NCBI GenBank assembly: GCA_964017155.1 | Contig: OZ024856.1 | Coordinates: 43,494,878-43,558,877 of the forward strand | Reading direction: 5' to 3' | DNA length: 64,000 nt | DNA from: Oasisia sp. SBJ-2009 | Lineage: Eukaryota > Annelida > Polychaeta > Sabellida > Siboglinidae | In this document: one piece after another, positions 24,232 through 37,207 of the stretch | Numbering within the stretch: position 1 is the first letter of the stretch | Layout of the letters: each line of letters begins with the position of its first letter | Program-made: the position numbers and the translations under genes | Notes under the pieces: model-generated | Database searches by the model: none | Seen by the model: the letters and a program-made list of their open reading frames with translations, nothing else | What the model was told of the DNA's origin: nothing

Positions 24232-27200
24232 CTTGCCTGCACCGCGGTAGAGTGCGTCTGTAAGTTGTCAGATATACGATCACAAAAAGACAATGACTGT
24301 TGGTATGTGAATTAATTAATTATTCAAACAATTAATAAAATCAATAATTACAAATAAAATCAATAATTACAAATACATATAATAATTGAATATATACAAT
24401 AGGCCAGGGAGCTCCCATTAAGGTATGTAAATCCTGCTAACACGAGAGCCACCTTCACTAATTAGCTAACTTGCTTCCATAAGAAGGCATAATCCTTGGT
24501 TTGATCTTCACATCGTCGCGGTTGTTGTGATTTCCAGCCCCGTTGATGTCGATATTCGACTTCCTGTTCATCCCGACTGCGCGTGCGCTGATGTCGTCCC
24601 TGGTTCATGACCACGAGCAAGGTATGTCGTGACTATGTTATTCTAGTTGAGTGTTTGATCATAATCAAATGCATTAATTCTGTTTTTTTTTCTCTATAAT
24701 TGTGCAACAATGCGTGTCTGTCATGTGCCCTATAGACATTTTTATTATATTAGATAAGCAACTTGTCGAAGGTTTCCTGCGTGAAGCATCACGTTTTTGC
24801 CCGCCCAGTAAAATGTATCCAGTCTGTAAGCGACAATGTTTAAATATGTCCTTTTTTTTCGTCACTAATTAACTGCGACCTATTTATATGTGTCAAGATT
24901 TCATTGTTTCTTGATTGTATCCGTCAGTATTTACGTATGCAATGTGCATCTCCCAATTTTTTCTAAAAAACCAGGTATCAGAGTCAATGTATATGTATCC
25001 CGTTACTGAGAAAGAAGTAAGCGAAATTGTGTCAGGGTGCAAAAGTAAGACTTCGTATGGACACGACGAAATCAGCATGAAAACTGTTAAACATGTAATA
25101 AAGCAAATTGTAAGACCTTTAACCTATATATTTAACAGATCATTAATCACCGGAATATTTCCAAATGACATGAAAACGGCAAAAGTTATTCCTGTTTTTA
25201 AATCAGGAGATCGTCTCCAATTTTCTAACTATAGACCTATATCACTGTTACCCCAATTCTCCAAAATACTAGAAAAAATATTTAATAAAAGGTTAATGTC
25301 ATTCATTGAAAATCATCACGTATTGACTGACGGGCAATATGGCTTCAGAAGTAATCACTCAACTTCATTAGCGTTAACCGAATTTGTCGAAAAGGTAACT
25401 TCAGCAATAGATAAACAAGAAAGCACTATCGGGGTCTTTATTGATCTGAAGAAAGCATTTGACACCGTTGATCATAAAATACTGCTAAGTAAGTTACAAT
25501 GTTATGGAATAAGGGGTTTGGCACTAGATTGGATTAAAAGTTATTTAGCCAATCGTGGTCAGTATGTGTGCTATAACAACAGTAATTCAGAGCTAAAGAA
25601 TATCAAGTGTGGAGTCCCACAAGGATCAATCCTGGGCCCAGTACTATTTATCTTATATATAAATGACATGTGTGAAGTGTCAAAATTGCTTAATATTATT
25701 TTGTTTGCAGATGACACTAGCATTTTTTACTCAACTAGGAATATTGTGGATATAACATGTACAGTTAATAACGAACTAGAAAAACTAGATATATGGTTCA
25801 GAGTTAATAAATTATCGCTTAATGTGAACAAAACCAATTTTATCATGTTTACAAATAAAAAACAACTTAGACCAACAGTAAACATTGTTTTGAATGGAAA
25901 GAACATTGAGCAGGTGTCACATACAAAATTCCTTGGTGTAGTCATTGATGAAAACTTAACGTGGAGAGAGCAGATAAAAACGGTTGAAACGAAGGTATCA
26001 AAAAGCATAGGTGTTTTGTATAAAACAAAGGATGTTCTTGATATTCAAGCATTACGCACGTTATACCAATCACTTGTTGAACCATATATGTCTTATTGCT
26101 GTGAAATATGGGGAAATACGTATCCGTCTAGAGTAAGAAAACTCTCTCTGCTACAGAAAAAAGCTATACGAATAATATATAGTCTTGATTACCATGGTCA
26201 TACATCTGTATTTTTTCACTGTTCAAGAATTCTTAAACTTCAAGATTTAATTACACATAGGACTATGGTTATGCTTTATAAAGCAAACAACCACTGTTTA
26301 GAAGGTCGTGTACAGGCGTTCTTTGAACCAACTGCAGCCGTACACAAGTATGATACCAGACAATCTAAACTATTTTATGTTAAAAAAGCGAACACCACCC
26401 ATAGACTACTGTCAATTACTGTCAGAGGAATACACGTATGGAACGGTCTTGAAAGTAATATAAGACAGTTGCCAAGTTTACAACAATTTAAAAAAAGTTT
26501 AAAGTCGACGTTACTTTCTTCGTATTTATGAACAATTAACACAATGCAAAAAAAATATTATTGTTGGTTGTATTAAATCTCATAACTTTTACTATAACTA
26601 TTACGCATTTTAGTTGAAAAGGGCATAGCGCCTTACAAGTCATATGACTTCTGCTATGTCCTTTTAACAACAGCACCGATATTATATTGTATTGTCGTTA
26701 CCATTATGTATTGTATTATTTTTCATACTATGTTGTATATTCCTGTGTTGCTGTTGTTAAATAAACATTCATTCATTCATTCATTCATTCAAATGCCCTC
26801 TTCTGAGGCATTGCCTTAACCGAGGTTATGTCTTTCTAGAAACCCTGTACGAAGGCATCGGCTTTACCGATGTTATCTGTTTGTAGGCGCCCTGTACAGG
26901 GGCATTACCTTCACCGATGTTATCTGTTTGTAGGCGCCCTGTATGGAAACATCGCCTTCAACGATGTTATCTGTTTGTAGGCGCCCTGTATGGAAACATC
27001 GCCTTCAACGATGTTATATGTTTGTAGGCGCCCTATACGCAGGCATCGCCGTCACCGATGTTGTATGTTTGTAGGCGCCCTGTACGGAGGCATCGCCTTC
27101 GTCGAGGTCATCTGCAGTCTCGTCGGTAATGTAGTCTTCAACTCCGTCTACTCAGCCACGCTCTACATCATGACTGGCTTCGTCTACCTCGTTATGGCCG

Positions 27201-27621
27201 CCTTCTACGCCGTCGGCTGTCTCCTTCTTGTGTAAGTTCAACGACTGCATAAGAACTCTCCTAACACATGTATGTCAGTTGGGTGTAGTAACCCATGTAA
27301 GGTCTCATCGAAGCAGTCCCGTAATATTTCAATTGCATGCGTTTGTATAACAAATTGTTTGTCTATTCCAAACAATGCATACAAAATAACGTGCGATTTA
27401 TTTAATAATAAATCTATGTTCACATGCAAATTAGTTAATTAGACTAACTGAATGAACCAAAAGACAAACGAAAGAACGAACGATAAACGTATGTTCTATG
27501 CAAACTGAATACGTGGTACATTTCTGGTTGTAGCGTGTACATTGTGAAGATGGGCCGGGAGTACAAGACGTATATGAAGTTTGATGACGTAGGCGTAGTG
27601 GATGGTGACGTCAGAGAGTGA
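22625..27621 (+). CDS. SLC46-type MFS transporter, paralogue B
   Basis: Predicted SLC46-family solute carrier. Coding exons are 22625-23774, 24538-24621, 27075-27231 and 27534-27621 (492 aa from this ATG; a further N-terminal exon at 19275 is possible). The acceptor CGCAG ends at 22620. TM1 is about residues 36-60. The loop at 61-105 has sequons NGT, NSS, NRS and NKS plus Cys86. The MFS signature SDQAGRR is at 131-137, and Cys320 (RPLCWTSE) lies in the TM7-TM8 loop, which fits the Cys66-Cys298 disulfide known in PCFT. The large central loop has [13 protein letters not shown]. The C-terminus is short and acidic ([12 protein letters not shown]). The substrate is unknown. Intron 3 carries a LINE insertion (24954-26790), and the exon-4 acceptor is preceded by six 47-bp pseudo-acceptor units. 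All frames are intact. Confidence 0.88.
23945..24232. repeat. TA, (AGAC)n and (GA)n microsatellite block in intron 2 of gene B
   Basis: Short TA tracts at 23950-23967 and 24070-24088, then GA, GACA and GGGAGA units and a long pure GA run to about 24228. The same site in C is a hexamer array and in E a short GA run. Confidence 0.9.
24954..26531 (+). CDS. Reverse transcriptase ORF (5'-truncated LINE ORF2)
   Basis: Open to the TGA at 26529-26531, about 525 aa of LINE sequence. RT motifs appear in order: NYRPISLLP; LTDGQYGFRSNHST; the first catalytic Asp in FIDLKKAFDTVDH; GVPQGSILGPVLFILYINDM; the catalytic FADDTSIFYS; then LNVNKTNFIMF and the thumb/C-terminal region (YCCEIWGN...LQKKAIRIIY). The N-terminal endonuclease is missing. 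An apparent start at 24915 lies in host intron DNA, so the upstream 13 codons are accidental. The frame has no internal stops, so insertion was recent, but without its endonuclease this copy cannot move alone. Confidence 0.9.
   Translation, partial: QFFLKNQVSESMYMYPVTEKEVSEIVSGCKSKTSYGHDEISMKTVKHVIKQIVRPLTYIFNRSLITGIFPNDMKTAKVIPVFKSGDRLQFSNYRPISLLPQFSKILEKIFNKRLMSFIENHHVLTDGQYGFRSNHSTSLALTEFVEKVTSAIDKQESTIGVFIDLKKAFDTVDHKILLSKLQCYGIRGLALDWIKSYLANRGQYVCYNNSNSELKNIKCGVPQGSILGPVLFILYINDMCEVSKLLNIILFADDTSIFYSTRNIVDITCTVNNELEKLDIWFRVNKLSLNVNKTNFIMFTNKKQLRPTVNIVLNGKNIEQVSHTKFLGVVIDENLTWREQIKTVETKVSKSIGVLYKTKDVLDIQALRTLYQSLVEPYMSYCCEIWGNTYPSRVRKLSLLQKKAIRIIYSLDYHGHTSVFFHCSRILKLQDLITHRTMVMLYKANNHCLEGRVQAFFEPTAAVHKYDTRQSKLFYVKKANTTHRLLSITVRGIHVWNGLESNIRQLPSLQQFKKSLKSTLLSSYL
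24954..26790 (+). mobile_element. 5'-truncated non-LTR retrotransposon (Jockey/CR1-type RT) in intron 3 of gene B
   Basis: Absent from the equivalent sites in C (39627/39628) and E. There GTGCATCTCC joins AAATGCCCTC directly, whereas in B these are separated by 1837 bp. The insertion holds most of a reverse-transcriptase frame, a 260-bp 3' UTR, TAAATAAACATTC and a 3' tail of about six ATTC units. No target-site duplication longer than 1-2 bp is visible. It is in sense orientation to gene B. Confidence 0.9.
26793..27117 (+). repeat. 47-bp tandem array of duplicated exon-4 acceptors, gene B (7 units)
   Basis: Units start at 26793, 26840, 26887, 26934, 26981, 27028 and 27075 (the true exon 4), all exactly 47 bp apart. 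Each middle unit reads TCTGTTTGTAG|GCGCCCTGTA...CATCGCCTTCAACGATGTTA, a complete 3' splice site followed by a copy of the exon start. The first two are more degenerate. C and E have six units each. Confidence 0.9.
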
Positions 27622-28930
27622 ATGAAGAACGCCTGGACAATAGTGCCGAGTCCCCTGCGGCCGAATAACCAATACACCGGAAATGTTGCATACGTGTTGT
27701 GTGATATTGTCAATTTAGACAGCTCTTTCCAAAAAAGGCCCAATCGGATCAAATGTTGTAAGAAGACATATATGATTTCCTAATTATTTTTTTTTCAGAA
27801 TATCTAATATATTTACAATATGTTATATGTTTAACGATGGAGTTCGATTCCTTTTTAATTCACTGATTCATTTACAAAACAGGATATTTCAGTATGTGAT
27901 ACACCTGAGTTATGACTTTCCTCTCCCTGACGACGGCAGTTGTGAGGTTGTAAATGAATGGCATTCCTGAAGTCAACACTCTGCATCTTTTTGTGGCAAT
28001 TGTACATAGCGAAACTTTAAATTGTATTCCAACGATTCGTATACACTGGCATATGTTTCGTCTAGTTGGTGTGTTGACGGAAGGGCAATCAGCCGGAATG
28101 TTTGCCTTTATTCTGGGCATCCGTTCGGATAATCCTAACATGAAGTGATATTCGGAACCAGGCGATGACAACGGATAGTGGCGCCACACAACGGCAATTC
28201 AAGCGAAAGTTGTAGTTCCAAATAGTCCGCCTGACGGCAGTACATGTCACGGTATTTACAAGTAGGCCTAAAGCCATCACTCTAATTTGAACAGAGCTGT
28301 TTTCGTGAACTTGGCGGAAGGAACACGACAATGAGTGTTTCGTTGTTAATTTAACGTGTATTGAAACATTTCAGCATAACAAAAAGTCGCTGCATTCTTT
28401 GTAATGTAATTAAAAATCGCATAAGCTATAGAAAGACGCGTAGACACGCACAAAGTAACTGTTAAGACAAGTACAATAGTTCTGTCATCCCTGTTATCGT
28501 TTGTCTAGATGCCTCTATTTTATGTTACGCTAATAGTTGGTCTACGGTGCCATGGTTAGAGAATTATAAACAGACCTACCAGCAATATTAAACAGAACCA
28601 GCACGTATGCGTCGCTGCTTGAAGGGTTCCGCTTGAAGTACCACTGACAACAGTTTACATGCTGTTTTACATGTTTTTTCTTTATTAAAAAAAGTCGTAT
28701 CTGAAGTTATTTATACATGCATGGAATATTGTCATATTTTATTCCGATGTGCCATTGTTCTGCTATATTGTTTAGATTCTATATTTTGTTAATGCGCCAC
28801 AAAACATGCTTATATAAACACACAAGTACGTAGTCGTTCACATTTTTTGCGTCCAAGTATGCAGCGTGCCTGCGTGAGTATAGCAGTTTCAATGTCGGCG
28901 TGCGCAAGTGGATCTGTTTGTGTACGGGAG
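27622..28930 (+). other. 3' flank of gene B (shared with C and E)
   Basis: Collinear with 40425-41540 (C, apart from the TIR element) and 56535-58334 (E, apart from the 774-bp insertion). No further gene is seen. A clear polyadenylation site was not identified, so the transcript end is unknown. Confidence 0.5.
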
Positions 28931-29022
28931 TATGTACATAGAGTGACAAGATGCAGAGGTTACAGGGGTTCCTGTGTTGGACTTTCCAAACCCACCTTTT
29001 GGCAAAGAAATTTGTCATCACT

Positions 29023-30048
29023 TAAATGGGATAAAATTACACAAAGGGCAGGAATCTGCTGGTTCCGCTGTAGGCGAAAAGTATCCAACCAGGTTGTATT
29101 CCAAGGGGTGACACGGCAAAAAAAAAATCATCAATTATGAGCTTGATGGCTAGTGCCTATTAATATATCAACACAATTAAGGGTGCAAAATCATAGAGCC
29201 CGTCATGACGAATATTTACTGGACTAAGAGCAAGTTGTGCACTGCGTCCAACCAAGCAATTTATCTAGTGATTTTCCACTGGGTAGTCTGAAGTTTATAT
29301 CTGAGCTGGTATATTTATTTTACTACTAGACCGGTGTAAGTATTTTTTAGGAGACAGGAGTTATCAGTCTCGCTATATGCCTGTAAATTTGGTTTTTTAA
29401 CCTATTTCAGGTAGGTTGTTTAATAATAGTGGCAAATAATGCCTGAGACATTTCTTTGCAAAGGCATGTTTAACTTGATAAGTGAATATTTTATTTTTGC
29501 CTCTTGTATCACGACTACGTACTTCATATTTAAACATAATCCTCCAATTTTGTAAAATATACTGTCATGCGGACAGTTCCGTTTGCGCCATGGATCTATA
29601 ATCCCAGCAGAACACCCGGGGGACATACCTTTTACGAACTACCCTAGTGGGGTGGCTATAAATGTCAGATATATTCTGGGTCACGTGCACGCTTGCATTA
29701 CGTTAAAGAAACGTGTATGCGTGTGTGTTGTGTATGCAATCGTGGATGCGTATGTGTATATATTTAACACGATTTAACGCGATTGCCACCTAGAGATTCA
29801 TCTCTAGATGACAGAGCGTATATATGTGTGTATATGCATATATACATATAACTATATTATATACATATACACGTGTATATAATTTTGAAATCATAACGAA
29901 TATTCTAGAAATATATACACACAATATCTTTATTCATATAGTTCTGGTGTCCGTTTCGACAACACTACAATCACTTATCTAAAAATAAATTATTTTTAGA
30001 TCAGTGCCTACAATACTGTAAAGGCAAGTTTACAACCCGGGCGAGAAG
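29023..30048 (+). repeat. Second copy of the 12694-13668 segment
   Basis: Collinear with the left copy but carries a 43-bp insertion at 29971-30013 (separate entry) and lacks a few small indels. It ends at GCGAGAAGC, exactly where gene A's duplicated flank also ends. Confidence 0.8.
29971..30007. mobile_element. 37-bp near-perfect palindrome flanked by CTACAA direct repeats
   Basis: CACTTATCTAAAAATAA/TTATTTTTAGATCAGTG forms a near-perfect hairpin, with CTACAA at 29965-29970 and 30008-30013. The sister copy near 13628 has a single CTACAA and no palindrome. It could be a minimal hairpin MITE insertion or a 43-bp deletion in the sister. Confidence 0.5.
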
Positions 30049-30049
30049 C

Positions 30050-30306
30050 GTGCAAACAAGGCAAGCTGTCAATCACTACGGCTACGGCTACGGGTGCGCC
30101 GAAAACGGCACCAGACAGTTCGCCAAAGGACTAACAAACCGGAGGAATTCGCAGTTTTTGTATACTTCTGACATACGTAGATGGAGCTCTGTTACTTACC
30201 CGTCCGGGCCGTCCTGTGAAACACTTCCCATCTCGGCGAGATAAGTTGACATTGGATCATTTGACGACACTCGACAGGCACGAAACTAGTTACACCCACT
30301 TACACT
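30050..30306 (-). pseudogene. Inverted fragment of the candidate exon-1/TATA region
   Basis: Reverse complement of 33587-33843 upstream of gene C. It includes the exon-1 block (30231-30200, with its GTAAGT donor) and the TATATAAA element. It ends at the same AGTGTAAGTGGG boundary at which the C segment begins. No downstream exons follow on this strand, so it is a 5' fragment without a gene body. Confidence 0.8.
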
Positions 30307-30640
30307 GGGTGTGTCTAAAATCCCTAGTTTTCGAGAGCCTTTCCCCTCGAAAACTCGAGAGGAAAGGCTAAAAGCCCTAGTTTTCGAGAACATGACGTCA
30401 CCCATTTATGTGTAGTTCTATATTTACATGCCGCGCATGAATATAATCTGATAAACGCGCCGTTACCGGGTTATGGAACGGAAATAAAAACATGTGTGCC
30501 AATAATTAACTATCTAAGCGAAATTCATGTGGGTCCCAGAAACCACCAATCCAAACAGTAGGCTGTCTAAGCTGGGGTAGTTGGTGAAGGAGGGTGGGTG
30601 GATTACATTAATGTATACATACATACATGTATGTACGTAC

Positions 30641-30688
<48 letters not shown>

Positions 30689-30947
30689 ATACATACATAC
30701 ATACATACATACATACATACATACATACATACATACATACATACATACATACATACATACACATACATCCATGCATAAGCCTACATAAATGCAATTATAG
30801 TAAACATTAATATAAAACATTCGATCTATATACACGCTCTAGAGATATGGTCACCAATGATCGGGCTTTTAGCGTTTTCTTCTCGTAGGAAAGGTTAAAA
30901 GCCAGAGTTTACGTGACCAATAACATGCGGTAGTGAAGGTTACAGTG

Positions 30948-31028
<81 letters not shown>

Positions 31029-31218
31029 GCGCGCGCTCGCGTGCGTGCGTGCGTGCGCGTGTGCATGCGAGCGTGCCCGCGCATGTATGTATGTGCGTGC
31101 GTGATATATAATACATTTATAGTAAATATCACGCATTTCACCCATAATAAAATGCATGCTCTAGCCTCTAGATAATGCTCGGGCTTTTAGCGTTTTCTCT
31201 TACGACACTAACAGCTCG

Positions 31219-32631
<1,413 letters not shown>

Positions 32632-32641
32632 GAAAAAAAAT

Positions 32642-32689
<48 letters not shown>

Positions 32690-32764
32690 GTTGTATATAC
32701 ATAATAGTTTTTGATTGAAAGTACCATTGTGCAATGTTTTTTTCTATTTACCATGTGCAATACT

Positions 32765-32841
32765 TTTATATTTTTCTAGTCACTTATATTTGTTTCATGT
32801 TTATGTGGACATCTGTATGACAGTCTGAAATAAAGATATTG

Positions 32842-32849
<8 letters not shown>
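32765..32849 (+). mobile_element. LINE 3' end fragment
   Basis: GACAGTCTGAAATAAAGATA then TTGAATTGAA, followed by a TA run. This looks like the 3' UTR end and pentamer tail of a non-LTR element. Too short to classify. Confidence 0.4.
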
Positions 32850-32914
<65 letters not shown>

Positions 32915-32937
32915 TATATGTAATGTGTGTGTTTGGG

Positions 32938-33021
<84 letters not shown>

Positions 33022-33197
33022 TGTGTATATACGTATATAATTGGGTCTGAATGTTCGGGCCCGGATTTGGCGTTTTCGCCAATGAATATTTCCGTGATTA
33101 TTAAACTGATATTTCCACCGATGATAATTAAATTGTTGTTCCTAGTACACACTGTGAAGACATTTCTTTTACCGCATGCAATCTAGTTCACTTGTGA

Positions 33198-33270
33198 ACT
33201 GGTCACGAAAACTCGGGCTTTTAGCGTTTCCTACTAGAAAATGATAAAAGCCCGAGTTTTCGTGACCAGT
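33198..33270. repeat. 25-bp perfect inverted repeat around the CGGGCTTTTAGC module
   Basis: Arm 33198-33222 (ACTGGTCACGAAAACTCGGG...) and its exact reverse complement at 33246-33270 enclose a 23-bp loop. It is the best preserved of the related hairpins in this spacer. Confidence 0.85.
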
Positions 33271-33362
33271 GACACACGGGAAACGGCCGCACAGTATAAT
33301 GTGACTATTGTGTTTATCGTGTATAATGCAGAAATTACATCAATAAGCTTGTGACACACACA

Positions 33363-33445
<83 letters not shown>

Positions 33446-33661
33446 TCTTTAATTACATGTTCACTTGGGAACTATATCCCACCGTGGTGCTACACAGCGC
33501 TATGGGAGTGCTAAATATAGCATGACGCGGTACACAAGTTTGCGGTTGACTTCACGTTCTCGAAAACTATGGCTTTTAATTTTTTTAGTGTAAGTGGGTG
33601 TAACTAGTCTCGTGCCTGTCGAGTGTCGTCAAATGATCCAATGTGAACTTATCTCGCCGAG

Positions 33662-33693
33662 ATGGGAAGTGTTTCACAGGACGGCCCGGACGG
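33662..33693 (+). other. Candidate first coding exon of gene C
   Basis: Same as the gene B exon at 19275 with one synonymous change (GGT to GGC) and an intact GTAAGT donor. The conserved DNA begins only 75 bp upstream (33587). The GC-box-like and TATA-like sites upstream of B and E are therefore absent here, and C would need a different promoter. Confidence 0.45.
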
Positions 33694-35985
33694 GTAAGTA
33701 ACAGAGCTCCATCTACGTATGTCAGAAGTATATAAAAGCTGCGAATTCCTCGCGTTTGTTAGTCCTTTGGCGAACTGTCTGGTGCCGTTTTCGACGCACC
33801 CGTAGCCGTAGCCGTAGTGATTCATAGCTTGCCTTGTTTGCACGTGTCATAAACGGCCGAGCGGCGACCTAATTTATGTTCACCTGTTGAACACGTTTGA
33901 ATGAAGACTGAAATTGGGTAGAATATTGTCAGTTCGGCTACATGCCGTCTGGCCCACGATCGCTTGTTGTAATACGCCGCGATGGTTGCTTGAGTACGTA
34001 TTTATATCGAAGTCTTATGACAACAAAGCATTAGTATTATTGTATGGATGATTGTATGGAGGGCCGAACACTGCTTTATTGTAAAGAAATCTTCTTCCGA
34101 TGTTGTGAATAATCTGCGTACGTGCATACATAGTAAGGAAACGCAGTTGTTCAGCAAATATCTTGCTTTAGTTACTTTATAGAACTAGTGTCTATAAATT
34201 CATTACTATCAGTTGTAAGTAACTGATGATCTAACGGTAAACAATAACCTATATTTTTATTAATCTAAACATAGTAGGTTATACAGTTGTGGTGCATTGG
34301 CATATTACATAACTTGAACTGATGTATTAGCTTAAATACATAAATTTAACGAACTGCAAAGCTGATAATGATTAACGGGCTAATAAGCCTCGTTGAATGG
34401 ATATTTATGATATTACGCAAAGAAACAATAACAGTAAAAAGTTTGGTGGTAAAGAACTTTGTGATAACATCAAATACGACTGCAGCGAGAGACGAAGAGT
34501 ATGTGGCGTCATCTGGTGATTAACTGCATTATTTGTTTTTAATTAAATTAAAATTTAATATTTGACATTTCTGATATATGGGGCATTAGTTGGTTTAAAT
34601 ATAACTACATGTTGATTGCGAAAACTACAGCATATGACTAATTCTAGTTTAGTGAAGCATTCAGTTTTATGTTGATGTACTGTGTGACGTAGAATATCGC
34701 GACATTTGCGATCGTTACATTTGCAATTGTGCCATTTTCGATCGTGACATTTACGGCTGCGATAAGGGGTGGCTTCATTATGCGCCCCTGTCATAGTGTC
34801 AAGTTTTGGCCGCGCCGTTGTGCTCCGTTTAGACTGATCCCAACGTTCTGTAAAAAAAATGAGCAAATGTCGGCACGGTGCCACGTTGTCGAAATATGCT
34901 AGCCACGCCCTCGCCTCGTTGTAGTCCCGCTGTGAAAATCAAAGTCCGGTTATGCCTCGCTGCCGTTGTGCCACGTTGTGCTTCGTTATGCCTCGCTGCC
35001 GCCACGCAACATAGCGTACCACAACGTATCCTAACGTACCACAACGTAGCAGAAACGCAGCTCAACGTGTTACGCGCATTCTATTCACATTCTATCACGT
35101 TTTTGCTACATTGTAGCCCCGTTATACTACATTGTATTGCCACGTTGTAGTACATTGTACCACATTGCTGCCACGTTGTGGTACGTTGTGGGGAAACGCC
35201 AGCGAATTTTGAACATCTCCAAAATTAAGCTTTCTAATTCACGTTTAGTCACGTTTTCCACGCTTTAGCCATGTTGTTCCACGTTTGCTCACGGTGTAGC
35301 CACGTTCTACCATGTTTCGCAACATAACTAAACCTGGCGGCGAAAACGTGACATTATGACTGGGTTATATGAGACAAGCAGTGTTGTTTTAATATTCAAT
35401 CTGACATTTGCAGTATAAACTTGTAGGGTGGAGAGAGGGGAGTAGCACAGTAGTAAAAAGCCTCACTGCCGTTCCCCGTATTAAAAGCACGTCTGCTGTT
35501 AACATCGATCACATCTCGGATGCCAGGTTGATTCTGTGTCGTCCGCGCTGTGACAGTGCCATCCTTGTTACTTACGCGAGCTACACTGGCTGCCCATTGT
35601 GCGCGTAGCTGATATCAAGCTACTTATTCTCACTTATAAAGCCAGGCACAATAACGGGCCAATGCATTTGTGTGAACGCGTGTGCCCGACAAGAGCAATG
35701 AACTCTGCGAGCAATATGTTACAAATGAAGCTACCCGCTGTACCAATACAAAGCTGATGACGGCTCGTTCGCTGCAGTGCTGCGACCCTATGGAAAATGT
35801 AGCAACTGTTATGATAGACTTGTGACACTCGCCAACTTCAAACATCGAATGAAGACACATTTCATATTAGTGTTATTCAACATAAAAAAAAATTATTTAT
35901 AAATTTTATTTATTTTATAAATTGATTTATTACAATTATCAATATATAGGTCTATATACTTATTTATTAGTATTATTGTTACATA

Positions 35986-36139
<154 letters not shown>

Positions 36140-37207
36140 AATACGTTTACTAAATTATTTATTACTATTAACCATACGTAGACATTCATTTACCAATATT
36201 ACTGTTATGGAATTATTTGCTAGATAGATGATTATATATTTGTGTGACAAAGGTGTAATTTATTTGTATTTGTTTACTTCCCTTTTTTGTAATGCTACGT
36301 CGTTTAATATTGTATTAATTTATCTGTGTATTATTTATTTTAAAATATATTTGTATTATAACTGTATAAAATTATCTTTTTTATGTATATTAAGTCATGC
36401 TAATTGTGACACCCTAGGAGCAATTTTGGATGTGGCGCTATATGAATTACAATTTATTATAATTATTATATTATATTATATTATATTATATTATATTATA
36501 TTATATTATATTATATTATATTATATTATATTATATTATATTATATTATATTATATTATATTATATTATATTATATTATAAAACACAGGCCACGCGCAGT
36601 GTTACTTCGGTGACGTCAGCAACATGTGTCGAACTGATTGCGTTGTCACACTCAGTTGACCATGTTTGAGCGGATTTGGTGACACAAATTCGCATTGACA
36701 GACATCGTATTATTTGGCATATTGCTTAACAAGTGCGTTACATCTACGTATACGAAGTTTTTAAAGAAACTAATATTTTCATTTCACATAATCTTTAAGT
36801 GTGGAATTTTGTCATGTATCTTCTATACAGGGCTGTCAATCAACACATAAAACATGCAATACTTTGTATTATTAAGTTATGTATCGGCTACAGACTGTGA
36901 TTATTCTTGTATATAATCAAACCACCAGTTAGCTGATAACTAACTTGTTGTAAAACTTGTAATATAGACTGATTTAGATAAGATATCATAAGATCAGCTT
37001 TATTGCCATATTTGTCATTGCAGTTACAATAAAACTTAGGAATGCGTTGTAATGTTGGGTCGTCGTACGAGTATGTTCACATGACAGTACACTCACATGC
37101 ACCAAACGAGTGTGATAAAATATACTACTATTTTAAATTAAATAAATAAATACATAAATAAATTTGCCCATAATCCAATACCCTCATTTCCGTGTGTTCG
37201 CAGAACC

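Noticed and set aside
24915..24953. Start of the reverse-transcriptase protein at 24915
   Set aside because: Comparison with C and E shows these bases are host intron. The LINE begins at about 24954 and is 5'-truncated.
26793..27117. 47-bp array (and the 37-bp, 80-bp and 122-bp arrays) as CRISPR
   Set aside because: The units are contiguous with no unique spacers, and the context is a eukaryotic intron or an LTR element.
26990..27235. 81-codon frame [20 protein letters not shown]... ending in the transporter sequence
   Set aside because: Its first half is the out-of-frame translation of the 47-bp intronic array; only the part from 27075 on is the real exon 4.
36228..36581. Frames rich in Ile-Leu-Tyr at pentamer repeats (also 21901-22290 and 52979-53188)
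   Set aside because: Translation of (ATATT)n and (ACATT)n intronic microsatellites.
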